A stretch of DNA of 64,000 bases, taken from positions 620,001 to 684,000 of the forward strand of contig CANNFU010000001.1 in assembly GCA_947503965.1 (NCBI GenBank), written 5' to 3'. Origin of the DNA: an uncultured Paracoccaceae bacterium (GTDB taxonomy: Bacteria > Pseudomonadota > Alphaproteobacteria > Rhodobacterales > Rhodobacteraceae). The position numbers and the translations under genes are program-made. How positions within the stretch are numbered: the first letter of the stretch is position 1; each line of letters starts with the position of its first letter. The notes under the pieces were generated by a model. That model made no database searches, was not told the origin of the DNA, and saw only the letters and a list, made by a program, of their open reading frames with translations. Shown here in pieces: positions 42,124 through 50,997 of this stretch.

Positions 42124-43520
42124 CCCGGTAACATGTCCTTCAGCCGGTGCAGTGCAATGCGTTCGACCTGATGGCAGGCCTCTGCAAATTCTGTCTTCCG
42201 ATCATTTTCCAGCCGCGCCGCGAATGCAGCCTTGATCGACGCCTTGTCGTGGTCTCGGACCGCAATGATGAAAGGAAAGCCGAATTTCTCGGTATATGCC
42301 GCGTTTTGCGCCGCAAATTCGGCGCGTTCATTGTCCGTCAACGCATCCAACCCCGCGCTGGCCTGCTCTGCAGTGCTTTCCGCCGTCAGCCGCTTGGCCG
42401 CGGCGAGTTTGCCAGCAAGATCAGGGTGGGCCGTCAAGACGCTCAGCCGCTCTTCCTCGGACGCAGCCCGGAACGCCCGGCACATGGCATTATGCAGCCC
42501 GGTCGCGGTGTCATGAACAGTGCCAAGCTCCAGATCGAAGGCCCGCTCTTCCACCCAAGGCGAATGCTCGAAGACATGGTCGAAATTCTGCATGAACGTC
42601 GCCTTGTCCATCTGCGACGGGCGCGCCCAGCGCTGATGCGGATGGGTCTTGGCCCAGTGATCGGCAATCTGTTCGCGTGTGGCGAACCAGACCCCTTCAT
42701 GGCTTTGGGCGTATTCAATGAACCCCCGCAACGCCTCTGCCCGTCCGGGCCGCCCGATCAGGCGGCAATGCAACCCGATGGACATCATCCGCCCGCCTTC
42801 GCGGTAGAGCGCATCAAAACTGGCCTTGAGGTAGTCAAAAAACTGCGCGCCCGCATTGAACCCCTGCGGCGTGGCAAAGCGCATGTCGTTGGCATCCAGC
42901 GTATAAGGGATGATCAACTGGTCGTGCCGCCCGAACTCCATCCAGTAGGGCAGATCATCAGCATAGCTGTCCGCGACATAGGCGAACTGACCGGTTTCTG
43001 CGGCCAAACGCACCGTATTCATCGAACAACGGCCCGTGTACCAGCCGCGCGGGGGTGTGCCGACTACCTCGCTATGCAGCCGGATCGCCTCCGCGATATG
43101 CGCCCGTTCCACATCCTCGGGCGCGTCCTTGTATTCGACCCATTTCAGCCCGTGGCTGGCAATTTCCCAGCCCGCATCCTTCATCGCCGCGACCTGTTCC
43201 GGCGCGCGGGCCAGCGCGGTCGCGACCCCGTAAACCGTCACCGGCAAATCAGCCATCATCCGGTGCAACCGCCAGAACCCGGCGCGGGCCCCGTATTCAT
43301 AGATGGTTTCCATGTTCCAGTGGCGCTGGCCAGGCCAGGCGGCGGCCCCGACAATCTCTGACAGAAACGCCTCTGATGCAGCATCACCATGCAGCACATT
43401 ATTTTCGCCGCCTTCCTCGTAATTGAGAACAATCTGCACGGCGATCCGCGCGCGCCCCGGCCACTGCGGGTCAGGCGGGTGCGCCCCGTAGCCGATCATG
43501 TCACGTGGATATCTTTTCAC
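42120..43520 (-). CDS. puuE: Bifunctional allantoinase (PuuE) / OHCU decarboxylase (UraD) fusion
   Basis: A 466-residue two-domain enzyme. Residues about 1-295 are a polysaccharide-deacetylase-fold allantoinase of the PuuE type (KRYPRDMIGYGAHPPDPQWPGRARIAVQIVLNYEEGGEN, EIASHGLKWVEYKDAPED, RPGRAEALRGFIEYAQ). Residues about 305-466 are 2-oxo-4-hydroxy-4-carboxy-5-ureidoimidazoline decarboxylase (HNAMCRAF, VLTAHPDLAGKLAA with the catalytic His, FGFPFIIAVRDHDKASI). It therefore covers OHCU to allantoin and allantoin to allantoate. GTG 43520 is preferred because GGGAG precedes it; an ATG 18 bases upstream lacks a ribosome site. Confidence 0.9.
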   Translation of the reverse strand: MKRYPRDMIGYGAHPPDPQWPGRARIAVQIVLNYEEGGENNVLHGDAASEAFLSEIVGAAAWPGQRHWNMETIYEYGARAGFWRLHRMMADLPVTVYGVATALARAPEQVAAMKDAGWEIASHGLKWVEYKDAPEDVERAHIAEAIRLHSEVVGTPPRGWYTGRCSMNTVRLAAETGQFAYVADSYADDLPYWMEFGRHDQLIIPYTLDANDMRFATPQGFNAGAQFFDYLKASFDALYREGGRMMSIGLHCRLIGRPGRAEALRGFIEYAQSHEGVWFATREQIADHWAKTHPHQRWARPSQMDKATFMQNFDHVFEHSPWVEERAFDLELGTVHDTATGLHNAMCRAFRAASEEERLSVLTAHPDLAGKLAAAKRLTAESTAEQASAGLDALTDNERAEFAAQNAAYTEKFGFPFIIAVRDHDKASIKAAFAARLENDRKTEFAEACHQVERIALHRLKDMLPG

Positions 43521-43580
43521 GCGCTTACTCCCATTCATTGTCAGGTTAATCTGAAAGATCCCCGGCGTTTTTCAAATTCT

Positions 43581-44501
43581 TTACGAAACACTTTCGGCGG
43601 CTTTGATCGCGCTGGCAATGCGGCCTGTCATGAATTCCATGAAAAGGCGGGTTTTAGGGTCCTGATGCCGACGATGGGTATAAAGGCACGCCATCTGCAC
43701 CGGTTCCGGCGGAGTCGCCTCTGCCACCGGGATCAAGGCACCGGACGCCAGATGCTCGGCCACTTCGAAACGCGGTTTCAGAGCGACCCCCTGCCCTGCC
43801 AACGCCCAATCGGTCAGCACATCGCCATCATCGCTTTCCAGCCGTCCGGCGACGCGGAATTTCTGAGGGCCGTCCGCCGTCATCAGCCGCCACTGAAACT
43901 CCGACGCGCCCGGAAACCGCAGGTTCAGGCAATCATGACCGTCACCGACCAGCGCGGTCCCATCCACCGGATGCCCGCGTCGCGCGATATAGGCAGGCGA
44001 CGCGACCAGCACGCGCGCCACATCCGCAATCTTGCGAATGCGCAGGTTGCTGTCGGCGGGCTTGCCCAGATGAAATGCCAGATCAAGGCCCTCTGCCGTC
44101 ATGTCCACATTCCGGTCTGTCATGCGCAGACGCACGTCGATCAGCGGGTATTCAGTGGTGAAATCAGGCACATGTGGCGCAATCAACCGCCGCCCGACGC
44201 CCAGGGGTGCGGCCACATGCAGCAAGCCCTTGGGGTTTTCGGTCAGATCGGTCACCTGCGCCTCGGCATAATCCACCGCATCCAGCACCGAACAGGCCCC
44301 GCCATAAAACGCCTTGCCCTGTGCGGTTGGCGTCAGGCTGCGCGTGGTCCGCTGGAACAGGCGGACCGCCAGATGATCCTCCAAAGCCGATATCCGGGCC
44401 GAGGTGACCGCAGGCGATATCCGCAAATCGCGGCCAGCCGCCGACATCGACCCCAACTCGTAGACCCGCACGAAGGTCCGGATATTCTCAAGATACGACA
44501 T
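43581..44501 (-). CDS. LysR-family transcriptional regulator
   Basis: A 306-residue LysR regulator. Residues about 1-60 hold the helix-turn-helix (MSYLENIRTFVRVYELGSMSAAGRDLRISPAVTSARISALEDHLAVRLFQRTTRSL), followed by the two-lobed effector domain. It is divergent from the urate oxidase gene puuD and lies 60 bases upstream of the PuuE-UraD gene, so it is the best candidate for purine-responsive control of both. The MSYLENI start at 44501 places the HTH at the normal N-terminal position; a longer reading would run into puuD. Confidence 0.88.
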   Translation of the reverse strand: MSYLENIRTFVRVYELGSMSAAGRDLRISPAVTSARISALEDHLAVRLFQRTTRSLTPTAQGKAFYGGACSVLDAVDYAEAQVTDLTENPKGLLHVAAPLGVGRRLIAPHVPDFTTEYPLIDVRLRMTDRNVDMTAEGLDLAFHLGKPADSNLRIRKIADVARVLVASPAYIARRGHPVDGTALVGDGHDCLNLRFPGASEFQWRLMTADGPQKFRVAGRLESDDGDVLTDWALAGQGVALKPRFEVAEHLASGALIPVAEATPPEPVQMACLYTHRRHQDPKTRLFMEFMTGRIASAIKAAESVS

Positions 44502-44591
44502 TATTTCGCAATTTTTGATAGAGCCTTGCAATATCAGGGAATACAAGAAAACCAACGCCCTGACTAGACTGGGCGCAAAAGGGAACGTGCC

Positions 44592-45812
44592 ATGTATGAC
44601 ATCGCTATCTTGTGGGACTGGATCGCCTTTGCGGTGCGCTGGCTGCATGTGATCACGGCCATCGCCTGGATCGGCTCATCCTTCTATTTCATCGCGCTCG
44701 ACCTGTCGCTGAACCGCGATATCGACGGGCCTGCGGATGGTGAGGAATGGCAGGTCCATGGCGGCGGGTTCTATCACATCCAGAAATACCTGGTGGCGCC
44801 CGAGGCCATGCCCGAACACCTGACCTGGTTCAAATGGGAAAGCTATTGGACCTGGTTGTCAGGGTTCGCCCTCCTGGCGGTGGTTTATTGGGTCGGGGCA
44901 GAGCTTTACCTAATCGACCCCAACAAGGCCGATCTGGCAATCTGGCAAGGCATCCTGATCTCTGCGGCATCGCTCGCCTTGGGCTGGATCATCTATGACC
45001 TGCTCTGCAAATCGCCCCTGGGCGAACAGCCCACAACCCTGATGGTCTTGCTGTTCATCCTGCTGGTGGTGATGTCCTGGGGCTACAATCAGGTGTTCAC
45101 CGGGCGGGCCGCCCTGCTGCATCTGGGCGCTTTCACCGCCACGATCATGACCGCCAATGTGTTTTTCATCATCATGCCGAACCAGCGGATTGTTGTGGCG
45201 GATCTGAAGGCCGGACGCACGCCCGACGCCAAATACGGCAAGATCGCCAAGCTGCGGTCGACCCATAACAACTACCTCACCCTGCCCGTGATCTTCCTGA
45301 TGCTGTCGAACCACTATCCGCTGGCTTTCGGCACCGAATATGCATGGATCATCGCCGCACTGGTTTTCCTGATGGGCGTCACGATCCGGCATTATTTCAA
45401 CTCCATGCATGCCCGCAAAGGCAGGCCAACATGGACTTGGGCCGTCACCGTGATCCTGTTCATCCTGATCGCCTGGCTATCGACCCAACCGGGGCATGAT
45501 AGCTATGAAGAGGCCGAGGCGCGCGCGCTGACCCCTTACGAACAACGCTTTGCGAGCGCAGCAGGGTTTGAGGAGGCGCATGACATCGTCATCGGCCGCT
45601 GTTCAATGTGCCACGCCCGCGAACCGGTCTGGGGCAACATGCAATGGGCACCGAAGGGTGTGTTTCTGGAAACCGAAAGCGACATCGCACGCTACGCACG
45701 CCAGATCTATCTGCAGGCCGGGGTCAGCCACGCCATGCCGCCCGCCAATATCACCAATCTGGGGCCAGAGGACCGGGCCAAGCTGATCGCGTGGTATCGG
45801 GCCGGATCGTAG
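44592..45812 (+). CDS. puuD: Membrane-bound urate oxidase with cytochrome c domain
   Basis: A 406-residue protein with about eight membrane helices (residues about 10-300) of the PuuD/DUF989 family and a periplasmic cytochrome c domain at the C-terminus. The haem site is C337-S-M-C340-H341, with later Met in HAMPPANITNLGPEDR as likely axial ligand. It oxidises urate to 5-hydroxyisourate and passes electrons to the respiratory chain, unlike soluble uricases that make hydrogen peroxide. AAAGGGA lies just upstream. Divergent from the LysR gene. The next step enzymes UraH and UraD/PuuE are expected; UraH is not in the window. Confidence 0.92.
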   Translation: MYDIAILWDWIAFAVRWLHVITAIAWIGSSFYFIALDLSLNRDIDGPADGEEWQVHGGGFYHIQKYLVAPEAMPEHLTWFKWESYWTWLSGFALLAVVYWVGAELYLIDPNKADLAIWQGILISAASLALGWIIYDLLCKSPLGEQPTTLMVLLFILLVVMSWGYNQVFTGRAALLHLGAFTATIMTANVFFIIMPNQRIVVADLKAGRTPDAKYGKIAKLRSTHNNYLTLPVIFLMLSNHYPLAFGTEYAWIIAALVFLMGVTIRHYFNSMHARKGRPTWTWAVTVILFILIAWLSTQPGHDSYEEAEARALTPYEQRFASAAGFEEAHDIVIGRCSMCHAREPVWGNMQWAPKGVFLETESDIARYARQIYLQAGVSHAMPPANITNLGPEDRAKLIAWYRAGS

Positions 45813-45832
45813 GATGGGTTGAAACCCATCCT
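45811..45832. repeat. Palindrome, copy 1 (between convergent puuD and malK)
   Basis: AGGATGGGTT-GA-AACCCATCCT forms a 10-base-pair stem overlapping the puuD stop and ending two bases before the malK stop on the other strand. A near copy lies at 53429-53454 after malG. It probably acts as a bidirectional terminator or mRNA-end stabiliser. Confidence 0.7.
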
Positions 45833-45833
45833 G

Positions 45834-46904
45834 TCAGAGATCGATGCGCATCCCCGTCTCAGCCTCAAAGAAATTCAGCACGCCGGGTGCAATCGACAGA
45901 CCGACCAGATCGGTGCTGTCCTCGTCCATCCTTCCGGGCAGGCGGGCGGTCACAGTCACCCCGTTCAACACGAAATTCAGATAGCATTCCGCGCCCGTAT
46001 TCTCGATCATCGTCGGGGTGACCTGCATATCGGGCTTGCCCGCCGCCAGCATCAGATGCTCCGGGCGGATCCCAACCTGTACCGCATCCGGCAGGCCCGC
46101 CGGTGCGGCAAGGGTCACATCACCAATCACCAACCTGCCACCATCGACCTTGGCCGGGATGATATTCATTGGCGGTGAGCCCATGAAATCCGCGACAAAT
46201 GTATTGGCAGGGCGATCGTAAATCTCCTGAGGGGTGCCGATCTGCTGGATATCGCCACCTTTCAGCACCACGATCCGGCTGGCCAGTGTCATCGCCTCGA
46301 TCTGGTCATGGGTCACATAGACGATACTGGCACCTGTCGTTTTGTGCAGGCGCTTGATCTCGGCCCGCATCTCGACCCGCAGCTTGGCGTCGAGGTTCGA
46401 CAGGGGTTCATCGAACAGAAACAGCTTGGGGTCGCGGACCAATGCCCGGCCCATCGCCACCCTTTGCCGCTGGCCGCCGGACAATTGCGACGGGTTGCGA
46501 TCCAGCAGGTGATCGATCTGCAACAGCGTCGCTACCTCCTTGATCTTGGCCTCCATATCCGCCTTCGGCACCTTCCGGATTTTCATGCCAAAGCCGATAT
46601 TCTCGCCCACCGACATGGTGGGATAAAGCGCATAGCTTTGAAACACCATCGCGATATCGCGGTCCTTGGGTGGCTCCTGCGTCACATCGCGCCCGCCGAT
46701 CATCAACGACCCGGCGGTGATCTCCTCCAGCCCCGCAATACAGTTCAGCAAGGTGGATTTGCCGCAACCGGATGGGCCGACAAGCACAAGAAACTCGCCC
46801 TGCGCCATTGAGATATCGATATCGCGCAGCACCTCGACAGCGCCGTAGGACTTACCCAATCCGCGCGTTTCCAGCGCGGGTTGCATGCTCACGTCAAAGG
46901 CCAT
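45834..46904 (-). CDS. malK: Maltose/alpha-glucoside ABC transporter ATPase
   Basis: A 356-residue MalK/UgpC-type ATPase. Walker A is GPSGCGKST (residues about 44-52), the signature LSGGQRQRVAMGRALVRDP, Walker B LFLFDEPLSNLDAKLR and the switch His in VYVTHDQIEAM. The C-terminal regulatory OB-fold domain (residues about 235-350) is present. It powers the sugar importer encoded at 49723-53417, although it is transcribed the other way. The start overlaps the LacI gene end by 16 bases; AAGGAGGAG is upstream. The exact sugar is inferred from the glucosidase in the locus. Confidence 0.9.
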   Translation of the reverse strand: MAFDVSMQPALETRGLGKSYGAVEVLRDIDISMAQGEFLVLVGPSGCGKSTLLNCIAGLEEITAGSLMIGGRDVTQEPPKDRDIAMVFQSYALYPTMSVGENIGFGMKIRKVPKADMEAKIKEVATLLQIDHLLDRNPSQLSGGQRQRVAMGRALVRDPKLFLFDEPLSNLDAKLRVEMRAEIKRLHKTTGASIVYVTHDQIEAMTLASRIVVLKGGDIQQIGTPQEIYDRPANTFVADFMGSPPMNIIPAKVDGGRLVIGDVTLAAPAGLPDAVQVGIRPEHLMLAAGKPDMQVTPTMIENTGAECYLNFVLNGVTVTARLPGRMDEDSTDLVGLSIAPGVLNFFEAETGMRIDL

Positions 46905-47938
46905 GGGTCTTGCTCCTCCTTCGGGACGGGACCGGTCGATGCGCGCACAATCAGCTCGGCCCGGTCGATTTTCTGTTCGGCTGGTGCGCCGCCGACAAGG
47001 TCGATCAGTAGGTTGGCCAGCGGCACACAGGCATCACGCAGCGGCGCCCGCGTCACAGTCAGCGCAGGGTCGAAACTGACCGCGCGCATCAGTGGCAGCG
47101 CATCGTCATGGGCCATGACCGACAGATCGTCGGGCACACGCAAACCACGATCCTTTGCCGCGCGGATCACACCTGCGGCAATCAGGGTGGAGGCACAGAT
47201 CATCGCAGTTGGGCGCGCGCCGTCGCGGCCCGACAGCATGGAAAGCGCGGTCTTATAGGCGTCCATTTCCGTCTCTGCATTCGCGGCGACAAAGGCATCC
47301 GGCACGACCAGCCCTTCGGCGTCGACCGCATCGCGAAACCCGCGCCGGCGATCCACGGCATAAGCATAGCGCAACTGCCCGTTGAGCAGCGCAATCCGCT
47401 TGTGACCCAGCGAAGCCAGCAATTTCACCGCATCCTCGGACACCGCGGCGTTGTCGATCCCATAGCAGGCATAATCGACATCGGGCGCTGTCTGCCCATG
47501 CATCACAAAGGGAATGCCCTTTTCGCGCAGAAACGCGACACGCGGATCGTCAGGCACCGGCGCGTTCAGGATGAAGCCATCCAGAATGTCACGCTCCATC
47601 AATTTGCGGTAGGGCAGGACCGGATCGTCATCCTGATCGACTGCCAGCACGAGGTCCACATCGCGCGCGCCAAGTGCGGCGGTCAGCCCTGTCAGCATCT
47701 CGAAAAAGGTCTGATCGGCGCTCATATCGGCCCTGATCTTTATGATCATGCCGACCATGCCGGACCGGCCGGTGACCAGCCGCTGCGCCACGCGATTCGG
47801 GCGGTATCCCAACCGCTCGGCCGTTTCGCGGACCTTGTCACGGGTCTTGATGTTCACTTCGGGAAAGCCGTTCAATGCACGGCTGACGGTGGCTGCCGAC
47901 AACCCCAGCTCTGCGCCGATATCCTTGAGCGTCGCCAC
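46889..47938 (-). CDS. LacI-family sugar-responsive repressor
   Basis: A 349-residue LacI/GalR regulator. Residues 1-60 hold the helix-turn-helix and hinge (ATLKDIGAELGLSAATVSRALNGFPEVNIKTRDKVRETAERLGYRPN). Residues about 65-335 form the periplasmic-binding-like effector domain. GTG 47938 is taken as the start because GAGGAGGA lies just upstream and the HTH then begins at residue 2 as usual. It is divergent from the alpha-glucosidase gene. An AAAACGTTTT palindrome in the shared gap is a fitting operator centre. It should repress the mal/agl genes in both directions, with the sugar as inducer. Confidence 0.9.
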   Translation of the reverse strand: MATLKDIGAELGLSAATVSRALNGFPEVNIKTRDKVRETAERLGYRPNRVAQRLVTGRSGMVGMIIKIRADMSADQTFFEMLTGLTAALGARDVDLVLAVDQDDDPVLPYRKLMERDILDGFILNAPVPDDPRVAFLREKGIPFVMHGQTAPDVDYACYGIDNAAVSEDAVKLLASLGHKRIALLNGQLRYAYAVDRRRGFRDAVDAEGLVVPDAFVAANAETEMDAYKTALSMLSGRDGARPTAMICASTLIAAGVIRAAKDRGLRVPDDLSVMAHDDALPLMRAVSFDPALTVTRAPLRDACVPLANLLIDLVGGAPAEQKIDRAELIVRASTGPVPKEEQDPWPLT

Positions 47939-48018
47939 TCGCTTCCTCCTCAAAGCGATTGCATTCAAGCAATACTCTAGCGCAAATATTTCTAAATTCA
48001 TAGTTCAAATCACTAATT

Positions 48019-48028
48019 AAAACGTTTT
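48019..48028. promoter_or_regulatory. Candidate LacI-family operator
   Basis: AAAACGTTTT is a perfect 10-base palindrome centred on CG, 52 bases upstream of the glucosidase start, in the A+T-rich gap between it and the divergent LacI gene. LacI-family sites are typically palindromes with a central CG. The flanks (TT...GA) extend it only partly. Confidence 0.5.
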
Positions 48029-48079
48029 GAATTTTGAAACTGATTTGTTAACTTACCCCCGAATCAAGGAGGCACTCGC

Positions 48080-49699
48080 ATGAGAGAATGGTGGCGTGAC
48101 GCGGTGATCTATCAGGTCTATCCGCGTTCTTTTCAGGACGACGACGGTGACGGTGTCGGCGATCTGAAGGGGATTACACGTCGCCTGCCCCATATCGCGG
48201 CCCTTGGCGCCGATTGCATCTGGCTGTCCCCGATCTTCAGATCCCCGCAGAAAGACATGGGCTACGACGTGTCGGATTATACCGACATCGATCCGCTTTT
48301 CGGGACACTGGAAGATTTCGACGCTTTGATCGCCCGCGCCCATGAACTGGGACTGAAGGTGATCACCGATCAGGTCCTGTCGCACACCTCCGACCAACAC
48401 CCGTGGTTCCGCGAGTCCCGTGTCAGCCGCGATAACGCAAAGGCCGATTGGTATGTCTGGGCAGACCCTCTACCCGACGGATCGCCCCCCACCAACTGGC
48501 ACAGCCATTTCGGCGGGCCCGCTTGGGAGTTCGACCCGCAGCGCGGGCAATACTATCTGCACAACTTCCTCGCTGCCCAGCCGGATCTTAACTTTCACAA
48601 CCCCGACGTGATCGACGCAATCCTCGGGACCTGCAAATTCTGGCTTGATCGGGGCCTCGACGGGTTCCGCCTCGACACGGTGAACTACTACTTCCACGAC
48701 GCGCAATTGCGCTCGAACCCGCCAGCGCAGACCCGCCCGCAGGTCATGGCGACCGATCTTTATGGGATGCAGGACAACATCTACAATAAGACGCGGCCGG
48801 AGAACCTGAACTTTCTCGAACGGTTGCGCGCGCTGACCGACCAATACGACGACATCATGATGGTCGGCGAAGTGGGCGAGATGGGGCGCAAGTCGATCCA
48901 GATCATGGCCGACTACACCGCCGGCACCAGCCGCCTGCACATGGCCTACAGCTTTGCCATGCTCGGCCCTGACTTTACTGCTGATCATTTCCGCAGCTGT
49001 ATCGAAGGGTTCCAGCAAGGGGCACCCGATGGTCACCCCAAATGGTCCTTCAGCAACCACGATGTGCCCCGCCATGTCACCCGCTGGACTGATCATGCCG
49101 TCAGCGACGAACATATTGCACGGCTCGCCTGCGCCATGCTGATGTCGTTCGAGGGCACCATCGGGATTTATCAGGGCGAGGAACTGGGCCAGACCGAAAC
49201 CGAACTGACCTATGACGAGCTGACAGATCCACCCGCGCTGCGCTTCTGGCCTGCGATCAAAGGGCGCGATGGCTGCCGGACCCCGATGGTCTGGGAAAAG
49301 GACAAACCCAATGCCGGTTTCAGCACCGGACGGCCATGGCTGCCGGTCAAACCGCCGCAAGCGGCCCTGTCCGTCGACGCGCAAGAGGCGGCCAATGACA
49401 GCACGTTGCATTTCTACAAAAGCGCCATTGCCTTCCGCAAAGCACAGCCTGCGCTGACCGCTGGCAAGACATCATTCATCAACCTGCCCGAACCGCTGCT
49501 GGCCTTTCATCGCAAGGCAGACGGGCAGACGATCACCTGCGCCTTCAACCTGTCAAAGGACCCACAGGTCATCCAACTGACCGGCGCGGCGACCCTGACC
49601 GGACCCCGCCACGCCAATCTTGACGGGCCGACGCTGACACTACCCGGCAACGGCTTTGCCTACCTGACCCATGACGGGGCGCTTGCCCTGTCCGCCTGA
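48080..49699 (+). CDS. Alpha-glucosidase, GH13 family
   Basis: A 539-residue cytoplasmic glycoside hydrolase of the oligo-1,6-glucosidase/alpha-glucosidase branch of GH13. WWRDAVIYQVYPRSFQDDDGDGVGDLKGI opens the TIM barrel. The nucleophile is D199 in GFRLDTVN, the acid/base E264 in MMVGEVGE, and the transition-state Asp D328 in FSNHDVPRH. It hydrolyses imported maltose, sucrose, trehalose or other alpha-glucosides to glucose; the subtype is not decided. AAGGAGG lies eight bases upstream. First gene of an operon with malE, malF and malG. Confidence 0.92.
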   Translation: MREWWRDAVIYQVYPRSFQDDDGDGVGDLKGITRRLPHIAALGADCIWLSPIFRSPQKDMGYDVSDYTDIDPLFGTLEDFDALIARAHELGLKVITDQVLSHTSDQHPWFRESRVSRDNAKADWYVWADPLPDGSPPTNWHSHFGGPAWEFDPQRGQYYLHNFLAAQPDLNFHNPDVIDAILGTCKFWLDRGLDGFRLDTVNYYFHDAQLRSNPPAQTRPQVMATDLYGMQDNIYNKTRPENLNFLERLRALTDQYDDIMMVGEVGEMGRKSIQIMADYTAGTSRLHMAYSFAMLGPDFTADHFRSCIEGFQQGAPDGHPKWSFSNHDVPRHVTRWTDHAVSDEHIARLACAMLMSFEGTIGIYQGEELGQTETELTYDELTDPPALRFWPAIKGRDGCRTPMVWEKDKPNAGFSTGRPWLPVKPPQAALSVDAQEAANDSTLHFYKSAIAFRKAQPALTAGKTSFINLPEPLLAFHRKADGQTITCAFNLSKDPQVIQLTGAATLTGPRHANLDGPTLTLPGNGFAYLTHDGALALSA

Positions 49700-49722
49700 T
49701 CCAACTCTCTGGGAGGAGAAAA

Positions 49723-50880
49723 ATGAAAAAGACCCTATCAACCCTCGCGCTGTTGCTCACCACAGCCGCCCCGGCTGTCGCATTGGAAGACGGCAAGATC
49801 CTGATCTGGACCGGCGACAACCGGGACCGCGACGCATTGCTGGAAGCCGTGCAGCCTTTCATCGATGACCTTGGCGTTGAGGTATCCGTCGAAATCGTGG
49901 ACCCCGATCTGCCCCAGAAGTTCCAACAGGCGGCAGCGACCGGTGACGGCCCCGATATCGTGCTCTGGGCGCATGACCGGTTCGGCGAATGGGCCAGCGG
50001 TGGCCTGATCGCGCCGGTGCAGCCATCGGCCAGCTGGTCTGAGGATATCCTGCCCGCCGCAATGGATGCGATTCAGTTCGATGGCAAAACCTGGGGCTAC
50101 CCCCTTGCTGTCGAGGCCGTGACCCTGATCTACAACAAGGACATCATCGACACGCCGCCCGCCTCTTTCGAGGAAATCAAGGATCTGGACATCGCAGGTC
50201 AGAAGATCCTCTGGGACTACAACAACACCTATTTCACCATGCCCATGCTGATGGCCGGTGGCGGCTATGCCTTCCAGAAGGTCGACGGGTCCTATGACGG
50301 CTCTACCACTGGCGTGAACACTGACGGGGCCATTGCGGGTGCCGAGGTGCTGAAATCGCTTTTTAACGATGGTGTGATGCCGCAGGGCGTCGATTACGGC
50401 GTCATGGACGGGGCGATGAATAACGGTGAAGTCGCCATGGTCCTGAACGGCCCATGGTCCTGGGCCGGATTCGAAGGTTCCGGCATTAACTTTGGTGTCG
50501 CCCCGATCCCGACCGTGAACGGGCAGGTCTCACCACCTTTTCTGGGCGTACAGGCGCTGGGGATCAATGCCGCATCGCCCAATCAGGACCTTGCGGTGGA
50601 ACTGATCGAAAACTATCTGGCCACGGATGAAGGGCTGGCGATCTGGAACGCCAAGAACGGCCTGGGCGCGCTGGCCGATGCCTCTGCCGCCGTGGCACAG
50701 AACAATCCACTTGTGACTGATATGCTCGCTGTCGCCGCCAATGGTGTGCCGATGCCGTCCAACCCTGAAATGGGGGCCTTCTGGGCTGCGATGGCTCCTG
50801 CGCTGACCAACATCACCACCGGGGCCGCCGCACCGGCTGACGCGCTGAACGACGCCGCCGCGCGTATTCTGGGCGAATAA
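49723..50880 (+). CDS. malE: Maltose/maltodextrin ABC transporter binding protein
   Basis: A 385-residue periplasmic binding protein with signal peptide (cleavage after PAVA, residue about 20). DGKILIWTGDNRDRDALLEAVQPFIDDLGVEVSVEIVD and GDGPDIVLWAHDRFGEWASGGLIAPV closely follow MalE, as do AVEAVTLIYNKDIIDTPPASFEEI and NGPWSWAGFEGSGINFGVAPIP. It captures maltose or maltodextrins (or a similar alpha-glucoside) in the periplasm for MalFG. GGGAGGAG precedes the ATG; 23 bases after the glucosidase gene. Confidence 0.92.
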   Translation: MKKTLSTLALLLTTAAPAVALEDGKILIWTGDNRDRDALLEAVQPFIDDLGVEVSVEIVDPDLPQKFQQAAATGDGPDIVLWAHDRFGEWASGGLIAPVQPSASWSEDILPAAMDAIQFDGKTWGYPLAVEAVTLIYNKDIIDTPPASFEEIKDLDIAGQKILWDYNNTYFTMPMLMAGGGYAFQKVDGSYDGSTTGVNTDGAIAGAEVLKSLFNDGVMPQGVDYGVMDGAMNNGEVAMVLNGPWSWAGFEGSGINFGVAPIPTVNGQVSPPFLGVQALGINAASPNQDLAVELIENYLATDEGLAIWNAKNGLGALADASAAVAQNNPLVTDMLAVAANGVPMPSNPEMGAFWAAMAPALTNITTGAAAPADALNDAAARILGE

Positions 50881-50997
50881 CGCCCAAAAAGGGTGGCGGA
50901 CCTCCCGCCGCCGCCCACCAAATGCTTTCTCTTGACGCAGATCCGTGCCGCCTGTTCTGTCAGGTCAGGGTCGGATTGCACCGCAAGGACGCTGCAT

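Noticed and set aside
42147-44567. Two long plus-strand frames (about 400 codons each) opposite PuuE-UraD and the LysR gene
   Set aside because: Both mirror the real minus-strand genes, lack recognisable domains and ribosome sites, and have abnormal composition.
48470-49411. 313-codon minus-strand frame inside the alpha-glucosidase gene
   Set aside because: The opposite strand encodes a GH13 enzyme with all catalytic residues; the antisense product resembles nothing.
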